From Lineus longissimus (taxonomy: Eukaryota; Nemertea; Pilidiophora; Heteronemertea; Lineidae), in assembly GCF_910592395.1 (NCBI RefSeq), contig NC_088308.1, positions 9,377,001 through 9,441,000 on the forward strand: a stretch of DNA of 64,000 nucleotides, in the 5' to 3' direction. The notes below the pieces were generated by a model. That model saw only the letters and a program-made list of their open reading frames with translations, had not been told where the DNA came from and did no database searches. Every line of letters starts with the position of its first letter. Positions within the stretch are counted from its first letter, which is position 1. Both the position numbers and the translations under genes were made by a program. This document shows positions 45,920-55,830 of this stretch, in pieces.

Positions 45920-48176
45920 ATCGACAAACACAAGTCAACGAATATTCCTCGAGTTCACCATCTCCTGGCACATGGGACGAATCCTTCACTAATACTGCTT
46001 ATCCCTGCAGTGATGTAACCACTGCCGTAAGGATACGTCAAACAAAGGTCATTCCCGCATGCCCATCCATTGACCGCGACTGAATCCAGTGATTATAGGA
46101 AAGGATAAGGGGAGCAACGCAGGAGAACACATACAATCACAATGGATACTCGTACTCCATTGACGGTTTAACTAAATTGTCCCATTGGTTGTTCAACCTA
46201 CTTAGCTCAACAACCAAAGGCAAAGTGTATGGAATACTGGACAAGTGCACATTAATTGGAGCACAACCCTCTATGAACAACTCGATAAACCATTTTTGTC
46301 GTGATTGCTGATTCATGAATTTTAAAGGGACATTCAGGTGGCCAGGAGGATATTTTGCTTACTGGCCTGCGCTGCCACATGTTGCATCACACTTACGCTG
46401 ATAATGATTTTCGTACAATCATGTAACTGTTGTGTGGCGGTTTTGAAATCGTCTCCGATGCGCTACGTTACGCTCCGCTTTTCCGAGATCCTAATGGACA
46501 TTTTGTCATTTTGTACAATAGATACTCAACAATTCACCTGTGTAACTTCTGCGTATTCCTGACAGCAGAGGCAGACACATGTGATTTTGAGGATAGGCCT
46601 TGTTCCATTTGCATTTGAAATTTTGAGAGAGAAGTAAAACTGTCGCGAGTCACCTAACGGACCAATGACATCATCAAAAGGGCATTCTATTCTTCGTAAA
46701 ACCCGACGTTGAATAACACAAAAAAATTTAAAATTTAAAAACAGACTGAAATATCACGCTGTTCCGATTTTAATCCTGACTGGACCCGAAGGAGGCCTCC
46801 GTGCTGAGACCTTTATTTTTGTGCGGATCCACATTGTATGCATACAGTTGCGTAATAGTATGACTGGCCTTTTTCTCAAAAGTGACTGGCTTTTATGCAG
46901 TGACAGGCTAAAGATGGAGCTCATAACGGCCTTTTCACTCAATTCCACTTGAAGAGAATAAAACGAATGTGCTGAGGGTAAGAACTAAATTCCGAGGCAT
47001 CCTGTTCTGCTTCTTCAAAGTCAGGTTAATTGTGCACACATCATCATCACCACAATACGATAAGTGGCTAAGGCGCTAAGCTACCGACCAAGAGGGCCCT
47101 GGTTCGAACACACTGTGGGCGAGATGTTTCAAGACAGGTGGCACCTTCCTACGCGCTTCATGGGCGAAAACGGTTTCATTCAACAGTATTCGTATATACC
47201 TTTCTTTTGAACTGTTACTGTAGCTGAACATTACTGACAACGCTTTACAAGTTAATTAATTAAAATATCTCACGAAACTCCTTGCCCTACAAACCTACAA
47301 GTTGCAGCTCTCAATAACAACTCTGTAACAATTTAGGCCTTCTCACCTTCAAGTTGCAGGTCGAACTACTTTTAACGTATTTACAAAGTTATCAATAACG
47401 CACGAACCTCCTATCATTACTGTATCGATTTTGGCATACTCACCTTCAAGTTGCCGGTCAAACTACTTTACAATATTCCTGTGGCTTTGTGTTCCTCTCC
47501 TCTTGACTCTAATCGCATCAATTAAACCGTGAGTCCCAATATCCCAAGCACTCATTGTCTGACAACTTTTAGCTATAATAGTAGAGGTCTTCTTTAGCCG
47601 TCCGTCCAGTTTATACGAGGTTACACGGCTACAGAATCACCGTATCGGTTCGATTATTTGGAAAGGCATTGGCGAAGGTAGGTTGATTTCTTCGTGAAAT
47701 ACAGAATATGAATATTTTGCAGTTTTCGCAACCTACGGACGGCGAACCACAGAACACGTGGGTCCTATAATTCAGAAGCGCGACACTTACCTGCAGAACT
47801 GACCCTCGTGTGCTTTTCGTGGCTGTCCCGCCGCAGGAGGCATTTGGGCCTTTCTATCAACCTGAGATACTTCCCATCCTAATAGGTATCGACCAAAGAC
47901 ATAGTGTTTATCTAAAAATTACTATATGTATATCTTCTCGCGATCAGGCACTCTATACAAGTCAATGTAGTTTATACACCACTGCGCTGGTCTTCGTTAC
48001 CGCAATTTAGGTGAACTAAAGATCATGCCTGAAAGTGCAACCGCAATCCAGAGGAAGTCCGAATGATGTCAGAGTAGTAGGCCTATCTATTCAAATTCGA
48101 CCTCGAAAAGTAGGTCAACGAGCTTCAGCAAATAAAAGGCATTATGTTTTTTATTTCAGATCTGAAACTTGAAATA
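45920..48176. other. Intergenic region between protease and cysteine-rich peptide genes
   Basis: It contains the divergent promoter regions of the two genes. A splice acceptor (TTTTTTATTTCAG, ending 48159) 17 bases before the peptide ATG implies that a 5' UTR exon of that gene lies in this interval, but I cannot place it. No other gene was seen. Confidence 0.5.
47057..47125 (+). repeat. tRNA-like sequence, probable SINE head
   Basis: An A-box-like TGGCTAAGGCGC at 47067 is followed about 35 nt later by the B-box-like GGTTCGAACAC. The stem pairing is too poor for a working tRNA. The minus-strand reading of about 50815-50845 has a related head (GATAAGTGGCGTAGTGG). Confidence 0.5.
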
Positions 48177-48264
48177 ATGAAGGCGTCAGTTGTCATTTTG
48201 GTGGCTTTGATTGTACTTGCAATAACACACGTATCTACCGGAACTGTGGCGGGGAAATGTAAAA
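48177..48264 (+). CDS. Secreted cysteine-rich peptide, exon 1
   Basis: The ATG at 48177 opens MKASVVILVALIVLAITHV then STGTVAGKCK, a strong signal peptide and a short mature start with the first cysteine. The donor AAAA|GTGAGT follows 48264 in phase 1. A branch/acceptor TTTTTTATTTCAG ends 17 bases upstream of the ATG, indicating a preceding untranslated exon. Joined to exon 2 this gives 74 aa. No relative can be named with certainty. The function is unknown; a hormone-like, defence or matrix peptide are all possible. Confidence 0.75.
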
Positions 48265-48896
48265 GTGAGTACATGCTCTGCACGAAAATAAATATCAGAG
48301 TTCATAGAAATTTGGAATGCCATGTGAAAAAAGGAAATTGCATCCTTAAAGATTAGCTGGGTATGCGTATTCTGACTTGTATATGCGCGGACTAAAATTT
48401 ATGCCCACGATGTGTGTGCTACTCCTGATTTCGTCCGCGGGCGTTTTCATTATGAGGATAAAACATTTTAAAATGGCTAAGAAGGTAAGAAAATCTCACT
48501 TCTCACAGGATACCCCATAGCACAAGGGCTGATATTTCTGAAGCTTCCTACCCCTCGGAACCTCTGTCGACTCCTTCCTTTGTTACAAAAACCCTTCATG
48601 GACGTTTTATAACTCCTCACTGACCCCATGATTCCGTGGCCTTGCTGCGTCCAGCCAATATTACCCGGTACCGAAAAGTTACCCTGGACGCTGGATTGAG
48701 ATTGAGTCCAATTCATCACTTCTCCGAGCATTACATGGATTTCTGTGTCTTTCTGTATTTGAAGCCAATCTGCACTTCTACTGATATTGCTGGTGTAATT
48801 GATTACAATGAAAGTAAAACAACCACAATTCTGAACATGCGCCGAATGAGAAAAGCGGAATTAATAATCGACTTTTCTTTATTTTCTTTCCTGTAG

Positions 48897-49033
48897 CTGG
48901 TGAGTGCGAACACCCGTTCACCAAGAAGTGCTCAAAAGCTGGTAGTAAATTTGAAAGAGATGTAGCAGGCGGCACTGTCAAGTTAACGTGTACATGTAAA
49001 AACGGTGGCTGGGCTTGTCAAAGAGCTATATAG
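48897..49033 (+). CDS. Secreted cysteine-rich peptide, exon 2
   Basis: The acceptor CTTTCCTGTAG ends at 48896. CT completes a Thr codon, and the frame continues GECEHPFTKKCSKAG, then FERDVAGGTVKLTCTCKNGG and WACQRAI to TAG at 49031-49033. The mature chain has six cysteines spaced C-x4-C-x7-C-x16-C-x-C-x7-C by my count. The CTCKNGGWAC end resembles the close of von Willebrand C-type modules, which is only a resemblance. Charge is net positive. The remainder of 48265-48896 is intron. Confidence 0.75.
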
Positions 49034-49156
49034 TTCCTCTGATTGCTTACAAGGAAAAATGCCGATTTAGCTGTAAATCAGGATAATATACACGTACTGC
49101 AAATTGGGCTAGCACTCATTTATCATGACACGCATGTGCAATCTCCTTGCACTTGA

Positions 49157-49200
49157 CCGGAACTATATTCATTGATGACGTCATCCGTCCCTGCTTGAAT
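49157..49200 (-). promoter_or_regulatory. CRE-containing module also found at 55787-55830
   Basis: On the minus strand the sequence has CAGGGACGGATGACGTCATC and then TATAGTTCCGGTC. The same order with small changes occurs immediately upstream of the mesothelin-like ATG. TGACGTCA is a full CREB/ATF palindrome. No gene was recognised downstream of this copy. Confidence 0.4.
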
Positions 49201-50454
49201 CGGCTGGCTCAACTTGCAATCTTGAAAGGTGTTTGGACGGACGAAAAACGAAAAACCTTTCAAGATTTTTCAGACGTTCAACCACATTGAGGAGTTTTTC
49301 TCTTCTCCCAAAAGGAATTGCAAATTTCTGTCCGCTTTTTAAAGCTTTAAAAATGGTGTTTCAAGCGCTCAAAAAGCTCTTGTATGCAGCCTCTGCCGCT
49401 CCAGTTATGCTGTCCATAATGGTAAAAATATTACGAACAAGAACTACATGTAATAAGAGGCATGATTTGGCAAAGAAATTTGTTTTTTATTCAGTGTAAA
49501 ACTTGATAAAATAGACAGATGTAGTGCATAATAGTCATCAATGCCACAAGTCACAGATCGGCTTCATAGCAGAAAAGCCCAAGGCACTTGTCCAGGTCTT
49601 CTCTTTTCTCTATTTCTCCATGATTACTAAGTGTAAGATCAAAAGGCCAAGCCAGGTCTTGTGCGGAACCCCTGAGAGGCCAACTGATGGACGTTATTCA
49701 ACAGTGGGCACAGTTGGTTTCAACAGAAAGGTCATAAAAAGTTAAGACAACGATACCTCAGCACCGGTAAGAAATGACTCGGCAATTACATGATTTTATG
49801 GTCCGCTTCCCTACATGACTGTTTATTGTCCGCTTCCAAATTGTTGTTGGTACTTAATCGCTATTACGCAGCTGCTTTAAACCTCGCTCCACCAACCGTG
49901 CAACCTTACATCCTCATTATTACAGTACGGATTTGTCCTCCGACTGGTGCGTGGAGTTAAAGCGGAAAAAAATATCAAACGGGATTCGCTGTACATCAAC
50001 AGGGAAAAGAAGTGACGGACTAGATGATCGTCTTTTCCACGGGGACATCCCAACTCATCTCAATTCACTGGGGGCATCCCAACTCAGGTGTTCGTTGATG
50101 CAAAAAGTACATACAATCTACTCAAGCAAGATGCCAGTCTCATTGAGTGGATGTTTCGTCAACCGCTCGTTATGCATTATATAATTATGATGTTTCGCTA
50201 TCCCGTCAGAGAACCTCTCACACGAGAACAGTTCTTGGTCGCATTCGATCGGAAGTTCACAAACGAGTGCTGAATTACCGGAATGGTGTAACTCAAAAAT
50301 CCATGGATGCTGTTGCAGAGTTTTCACGCCGGGGTTTTTATGTTTTGACCGTCCGCTTCAGGCGTCGTTCTGCAGTTTATCAGCACATTTCCGCTTGCTA
50401 TTGCTTGTCTCAGTTTATTGTGAAAAGGGTGCATTTTCCGCAATTGTTTCTTCC

Positions 50455-50480
50455 AATAAATCTGAATCTGAATCTGAATT
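50455..50480 (+). repeat. AATAAA plus (TCTGAA)3 tail, probable 3' end of a truncated LINE
   Basis: AATAAA at 50455-50460 is followed at once by three TCTGAA units. Short tandem tails of this kind end many CR1-clade LINEs. No ORF2 relic could be read upstream, so this is tentative. Confidence 0.4.
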
Positions 50481-50647
50481 ACGGATGGGCAAACGAGTGA
50501 AGGCCGAAATCGGATTCCGGATTCCATGCCCAAACTTGATGACGTCATTGGTGGATCATTCTCGGAATAGGATAGCGAAACATCTCGGCCAACAATCATT
50601 GCCAATATCACTAACTATGTTTAGTCCATGACCTCCTGATTATAAGC

Positions 50648-50816
50648 CCGGTGTAGAAGTTTAAAATGTCCTAGGATAGAATGCCAGGGAAACAAAGGAT
50701 TCTATTGTGCGCTTCAATCTCTGAGCTATTGACGGTCAGGGTCTCTATAGAACCATATTGCATAATACAATAGGGCTGGACACTTTTTCCAGGGGGGCAT
50801 TTGTAACTGTTACACC
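50648..50816. mobile_element. MITE family M, copy e, ~169 bp
   Basis: The left end is GGTGTAGAAGTTTAAAATG then TCCTAGGATAGAATG. The right end is CACTTTTTCCAGGGGGGCAT then TTGTAACTGTTACACC. The TIRs pair with mismatches. It abuts a tRNA-like A-box region (minus strand, 50817-50845), suggesting insertion next to or into a SINE. Confidence 0.75.
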
Positions 50817-50981
50817 GGTACCACTAAACCACTACGCCACTTATCAGCGGATAATCTGTCTGTATGCACAGACTTGCCAGTTCCTTTTCTGTTACGTACG
50901 CGGCTCCCTCAAAATTCAGGAGGTCATAAAATTGGCCTTTAAAGGTTAAAGAGTTAAAAGGTTTTTTTAAAGTTAAGCATG

Positions 50982-51387
50982 GGACGGATTTGTAACAATA
51001 TTTTAGATTAGAGAATGCGTTCTAAAATGGCACGTTTCTGATCATGATTGAACCATTCATCTTATCTGTTTAAAAAAACCTCATTCCAATAACATCATAC
51101 ATTCATCAGACAAAACATATTTTCACAATTATTACATTTGAACACTGTTTTTGATAGAGAAGCAGTTGCTTACAGTTTGAAATTGGATGGATTTGTTACA
51201 ATATTTTAGATTAGAGAATGCGTTCTAAAATGGCACGTTTCTGATCATGATTGAACCATTCATCTTATCTGTTTAAAAAAACCTCATTCCAATAACATCA
51301 TACATTCATCAGACAAAACATATTTTCACAATTATTACATTTGAACACTGTTTTTGATAGAGAAGCAGTTGCTTACAGTTTGAAATT
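50982..51387. repeat. 203 bp sequence in two tandem, nearly identical copies
   Basis: The units 50982-51184 and 51185-51387 differ at only a few bases near their starts (GGACGGATTTGTAA versus GGATGGATTTGTTA). This is a recent tandem duplication with no coding capacity. Confidence 0.92.
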
Positions 51388-52111
51388 GGAATTGTCTCTC
51401 AGAATACATTGAACATGTACATGTATGTAAGAAAACATCAAAATAACACAGTCCAAAATTATTTTGACAAGTGTAAGTTTGTCTCGATGGTATGACATTT
51501 TCACACGTGCTTATATAGACATGGCTAAGCATAAAGATGAAAAATATCACAGGGCAAATGAAATGTTCCAATCCGGTTCTTCATTTAGATGGGCCCCCGT
51601 TCATATCATTGAGCCCTTGCAGTCCGTTAGGAGAAGAACGACAGTCAAAGTGAACACGATCCATGGGTTATAGCTCGTTGCTACTGAAATAGTGACGAAA
51701 CGACAGTATGAGATTTTATGGTCTTTCACTGATACTTGTTAAGCAATTTGATTGCCCTAAATATATTTCAAGATACTTGCAGAAGAAAATATTCCTTTCT
51801 TTTCAGTATTTTAGTCCCACTGCATTGCCTTGCTTTGAGCACTAGGAAAAGTAATGGTGAAGCACTCTCACTTTTACACGTCACTGTACCGCCAGGACAC
51901 CACGAAGGCTTCATATCACTTTAAACAAAGGGACGACCGCTTTTCTCCTAGCTCGGTTGAAGGCACTAAAATTGATTAGGCTTTAGAATTATGCTTTCCA
52001 CTTAGTTAATCTCAAGCACAATACATCATCATTGTATTGCAATACCCTTGAACGAAAACCATTCCGAAGAACCGTCTACCACGAAGTTGCTAAGTGCTCG
52101 AACCAACTTAC

Positions 52112-52277
52112 CGGCCGAGTTATCTGCATCATCCCTCACGGCCTCGGCAGGTAGATTGTCCCTCAGGATCTTCAGGATCACTTCACGCTTCTCCTTCGGA
52201 AGTGCCTTTCTCTGTTTAGCTGTCATCCTGGCGGCCATGCTGGGGGTAAACGCCCTAAGCTGCTCCACGGTGAATTT
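52112..52277 (-). CDS. Mesothelin-like gene, exon 7
   Basis: The acceptor AATGTTTCCCTCCAG ends at 52278. The exon encodes KFTVEQLRAFTPSMAARMTA then KQRKALPKEKREVILKIL. The donor GCCG|GTAAGT follows 52112 in phase 1. Reading on gives an intronic stop at 52029-52031, so splicing is expected to continue. Confidence 0.8.
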
Positions 52278-55200
52278 CTGGAGGGAAACATTCAGTCAGT
52301 CAGATTTACACCCTGCGTGCTCAGCTGTGACAGATGCATCCTATGTTCCTCATTGTAGGTTATTCTTGGGTGAATCATTCTCTCCTCTGATACAAAATCG
52401 CCATGATGTTTTGTCAAAGCATCATCAGGGAGTAACCAAATTCATCGGCAGAACTAGACCATTTGAATTAACAACAAATTGAGATATACTGGCTAGTACT
52501 TGACGATCAAAATTTTCGTATGAAGAGAACTTCCTGCGACAGAAATCTCGACAATATCAATTACATGAGCAGATAACGTTCGTCCGAGGAGATCCCGTTA
52601 TATCACTAGATACATGTAACTGTAATTCAACCTCGGGGATGAAGTCGGAGTGAGAGTCGGAAGAGTGCGCAACTTCTCCAATAATCACATCAGAGTTTTG
52701 AGAAAATGATCTCTTTAGAACAACAGCGAGTGGATCACTTCGAGGGATAGGGCAGGTCAAGCATGGCATATCGATCATTCATTCAGGGAAAACTGACCCC
52801 GGACCCATTCCACTGACGGGGATAAGATGGTGGCGAAAATGATACTTGTTGGCGTCCAAACGTAAGATATGAAATTGGCCTTAAAATTCAAGTTATCAGC
52901 GGGAATGTTTATTCCATTTCCGTGACGGAGGTTTTGTGGACCTTGACCAGGCCACTATAATACAAATATGTTGGAACGGGTTACCATAGGCCGTATTGGC
53001 GGTGACAATCAAGTCCGTATAAAAAGAGACCAGGCCTACTGCTTACGCAGGCGTTGAATTGGTTCGAAAGAGTATGGTCTACCATGATGTCTGCAGTCGC
53101 ATTTTGGTTCGTGTTGGACTTAACTTACGATAAGAATGGCCGCCGGTAAATTCTCAATAGTGGATGGTGACAATTCCTTTATCTGCGATGGCTTTAGCAA
53201 GTCCAGCTGCTTTCCTGTAAGACCACCTGAAATTAACAAGCCCAGTGAGAAAATGATGATAAACTCGTGGCAAACACGGACCAGCTTACCAGTGACGAGA
53301 ACGGTATTCATCGTGAAGAATTCGATATTCCACTCGACAATTTTTTTATATCTATACGTACCAATTAATATCTGCATATATCGTGGTTCAGGAATTTTTC
53401 CATGCACTTTGATTGCCTTCTGGGCGTATTCTGTCAGCTGGTTAGCTGTGCATGTCTTCAAGAGCCCAAGCTCAATCACGGAAGACCTGAAACATACAGT
53501 GATGCTTGTATACAATAAAATAAGACATATTCAGAAAGCACTCCGATATCCTAAAGGAAACATAAAAACTTGTCTAAAAAGAATGCTGGCATGGACACAT
53601 TGGCCAATTGTCAGCAAGATGAAATATTCTACTATTAGAGCGTTGCAAAGAGCGAAGCAAGAATTGGTTTCTATATGCCTGCATGCATCTTAACTTGTCA
53701 CTAAACGATAGGGCAGGATTTCAAATTTACTTTCACATCAGGAAAGAGAATAACGTACCCTATCGCTTCAACTGGAACCTCCGATTTTATTTTGTTGGCC
53801 GACACCCCGCATGCAAGATTCGATATCATCCTGAGATGCGAGCCAGAGATCTTCTTGATGTCGGAGGCAAGGAGACCTTTAGAGAATTGCGCGAATGCTG
53901 CAGAGAGCTGAAACACAGCAACCACATGAGTGTATTGAGGTGAAAAGACTCTGTCAAATGGATACTGGTTTCAAAAATTCCGGAAATATATCCCTGCTAA
54001 AGTATACGACTCCGTTCCTATAAAATAATGGCGGCCTACCGTGGTGGCGGCCATATTGATTCGCGGACTACACTGGCCCTGACCTTTATAGGTTGATTGA
54101 TATGCATATCTATGTCGCGCGTACCAAATTGTTGCGTATGACAGAAAGAGAAAACCTAGAACAGATCGAGCGACATGAACAGAAAACTTAGTACATTGTG
54201 GAAATTCTTACTTTCGTGTCTCTGTCCACACTTGATAGTAGCGCCCAGCCTTTAGCAGTTCCGATACGCATCGCTGCCTCTAGATCAGCGATTACCAGTG
54301 TCTCTAGGTCAAACACCGAAAGGCCCACCACCATTCCTCCAGCCTTCCGAACGGTGTCCGGTGTCCAAGTAGAAGTGGCACCCCAGTACTGCAAATAATC
54401 ATGATAGTACGGAGTTGCAAGTGTTATCCTAGAAGATTTTCTGTTTTTGTAATCGGAAATTAACTACTCTGACACTCTGGAACTATTGCTGCCTGGACCG
54501 ATTTTAATAAACATCAATGTACATGTATTTCACAATGCAAACAATGTTCGAATTGGGTTTGACTCCTCCGAATCTCCCCGTCTCACCCGTCTCACACCGT
54601 CATAACATAAAGCAATGACAACATTTGTAACGAAATTTTGGTGCTTTTTCGGCCGAGACAAATATCTGAGAGTTTTCGACAGAATTTCACGTTCTTTCTG
54701 AAAAACCTCTATTGGAATTTTCCCTGATAAAGCCCTCGGGGTGCATTTGTGTCGGCCGAAAGACCATTTAAGGTTTTACAGAAGCTAAAAAAAAGCAATT
54801 TCCCAGATTGGGGTGGATTACCTTCAAAGCCAAGGCTGATAATTCACCAATTTGCGCGAGGTCGAATGCAAGAGCTGGGTTACCCAGTCTACTAGCACAA
54901 TCCTTGAATTCCTGATCGGCTATAGTTTTCAGTTGGGCAGTGGTGAGGTAAGTGACACCATTTCCGAGACCGATGATATCTATACATGTCACTGGTGTTG
55001 TTGCTGTAATAGGAATAAAGCAGAGTTCGCCAGTGTAAACGAGATGAAAAAAGATGCAAGCAGCAATGGAATATGGAGACCCTGGTGACTATGTTTATCG
55101 AGCCTGGTAAATTCAGACAAGTGCGTCACAAAAATCAGTAATCCTACCCCGAGGTTTTGAAACAAACTGGGCAGATCATTTTGCTAACCTATCCGCGAAA

Positions 55201-55785
55201 ATGACTGATGCCAAAGACGAACATATTGGAAAACCAAGAGGCACTTCTGTAAAATATTGTCGCAGTACGTTTTAATCAGATTGCGGTATACATGTATGGG
55301 TGAGAACATCCGGTCAGAGAAGAATTCAAGATGTTTCCGATCTTCGCACTCTCGTTTCTTGAGATTCGGCGAACAATATTCTACAAGCGATAGGTACGTA
55401 TATCAATAAGTTGTCACCGCAGTGCTATAGGACGACCTATGTAATGAAATAACATCACATGGGGTCAATGTCGGACTGGATAGGTTTCCGACTCAGCATG
55501 AAGGGTGCCTAAATATCAGATCGTCCGAAACTTACGTGCGGCATTTCTCTTCCTCCTCTTCCCAGCAGCAGCAGCCGGAGTAGCCACAGCCGCCAGAATA
55601 TTCTTCATCTCCTGGTCATAGCCCGAAGAGCAGTACGCTGACGCAGGAAACCCGGCCTCCTTGCTCCGGTACACACAGATTACTTTCTGTACCTCAAACG
55701 CCGGGGCCAGTAGGATGGAGAGCTGATGGAGAGTTTCCTTGAAAAGGAAAGCTTTGAGATAAGCGATGTCAACCTTCTTGAGCAT
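52112..55785 (-). CDS. Mesothelin/stereocilin-like superhelical protein, seven exons, 3' end not found
   Basis: The exons are 55536-55785, 54822-55003, 54212-54388, 53759-53907, 53362-53486, 53129-53226 and 52112-52277. Every junction keeps frame (phases 1,0,0,2,1,0), giving 382 codons with no stop. After an odd first exon, the chain is a run of short helical repeats with recurring signatures, such as LTTAQLKTIADQEFKDCASR, WTPDTVRKAGGMVVGLSVFD, KISGSHLRMISNLACGVSA, CTANQLTEYAQKAI, LLKPSQIKELSPSTIENLP and FTVEQLRAFTPSMAARMT. This pattern is that of mesothelin, stereocilin and otoancorin, predicted ARM-like superhelices that act at cell surfaces or in apical matrices and are often GPI-anchored. 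The identification rests on pattern only. The start is uncertain (see exon 1). At least one phase-1 exon, perhaps with a membrane anchor, is missing. Confidence 0.75.
53129..53226 (-). CDS. Mesothelin-like gene, exon 6
   Basis: The acceptor GTTAATTTCAG ends at 53227, and GT completes a Gly codon. The exon encodes GLTGKQLDLLKPSQIKELSP and STIENLPAAILI. The donor ATC|GTAAGT leaves phase 0. The intron to exon 7 (52278-53128) holds no further exon that I can support. Confidence 0.8.
53362..53486 (-). CDS. Mesothelin-like gene, exon 5
   Basis: The acceptor CTGTATGTTTCAG ends at 53487. The exon encodes SSVIELGLLKTCTANQLTEY and AQKAIKVHGKIPEPRYMQIL. The donor ATTG|GTACGT leaves phase 1, matching exon 6. 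Confidence 0.8.
53759..53907 (-). CDS. Mesothelin-like gene, exon 4
   Basis: The acceptor TGCTGTGTTTCAG ends at 53908. The exon encodes LSAAFAQFSKGLLASDIKKI and SGSHLRMISNLACGVSANKI. The donor AGG|GTACGT leaves phase 2. Confidence 0.8.
54212..54388 (-). CDS. Mesothelin-like gene, exon 3
   Basis: The acceptor GATTATTTGCAG ends at 54389. The exon encodes YWGATSTWTPDTVRKAGGMV and VGLSVFDLETLVIADLEAAM. The WTPDTVRKAG..GLSVFDL segment is the clearest mesothelin/stereocilin-type repeat. The donor AAA|GTAAGA leaves phase 0. Confidence 0.82.
54822..55003 (-). CDS. Mesothelin-like gene, exon 2
   Basis: The acceptor TTCCTATTACAG ends at 55004. The exon encodes TTPVTCIDIIGLGNGVTYLT and TAQLKTIADQEFKDCASRLG. 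The donor AAG|GTAATC leaves phase 0. It enters in phase 1, agreeing with exon 1. Confidence 0.8.
55536..55785 (-). CDS. Mesothelin-like gene, exon 1 (start uncertain)
   Basis: The first ATG is at 55783-55785, with an in-frame stop five codons upstream. The 83 codons from it end in KRRKRNAA before donor GCAC|GTAAGT in phase 1. The stretch from this ATG does not look like a signal peptide. A later in-frame ATG at 55606-55608 gives MKNILAAVATPAAAAGKRRK, a short hydrophobic leader before a dibasic/furin-like site, and fits a TATA box at 55794-55802 better. Either start is possible; the second would suit a secreted protein. Confidence 0.6.
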
Positions 55786-55786
55786 G

Positions 55787-55830
55787 ACCGGAACTATTTA
55801 TATCGACGTCGTTCTGTCCCTGTTTGAAAT
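55787..55830 (-). promoter_or_regulatory. Candidate core promoter of the mesothelin-like gene (CRE-like plus TATA)
   Basis: On the minus strand, GACGTC (55804-55809) is followed by TATAAATAG (55794-55802) and TTCCGGTC just before the first ATG. A TATA-driven start would lie about 25-30 bases downstream, that is inside the open frame near 55770-55765, favouring the later ATG. The module recurs at 49157-49200. Confidence 0.45.

Larger units (their letters stand above)
49034..52111. other. Interval after the peptide gene; may hold missing 3' exons of the mesothelin-like gene
   Basis: The minus-strand gene at 52.1-55.8 kb leaves exon 52112-52277 in phase 1 with no stop, so at least one more exon is expected at lower coordinates. 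I searched this stretch by eye and found no acceptor followed by a convincing frame. Repeats here are listed separately. Confidence 0.45.

Noticed and set aside
53136-53693. 185 aa plus-strand frame
   Set aside because: It lies antisense across exons 5 and 6 of the mesothelin-like gene, whose splice sites and phases are consistent.
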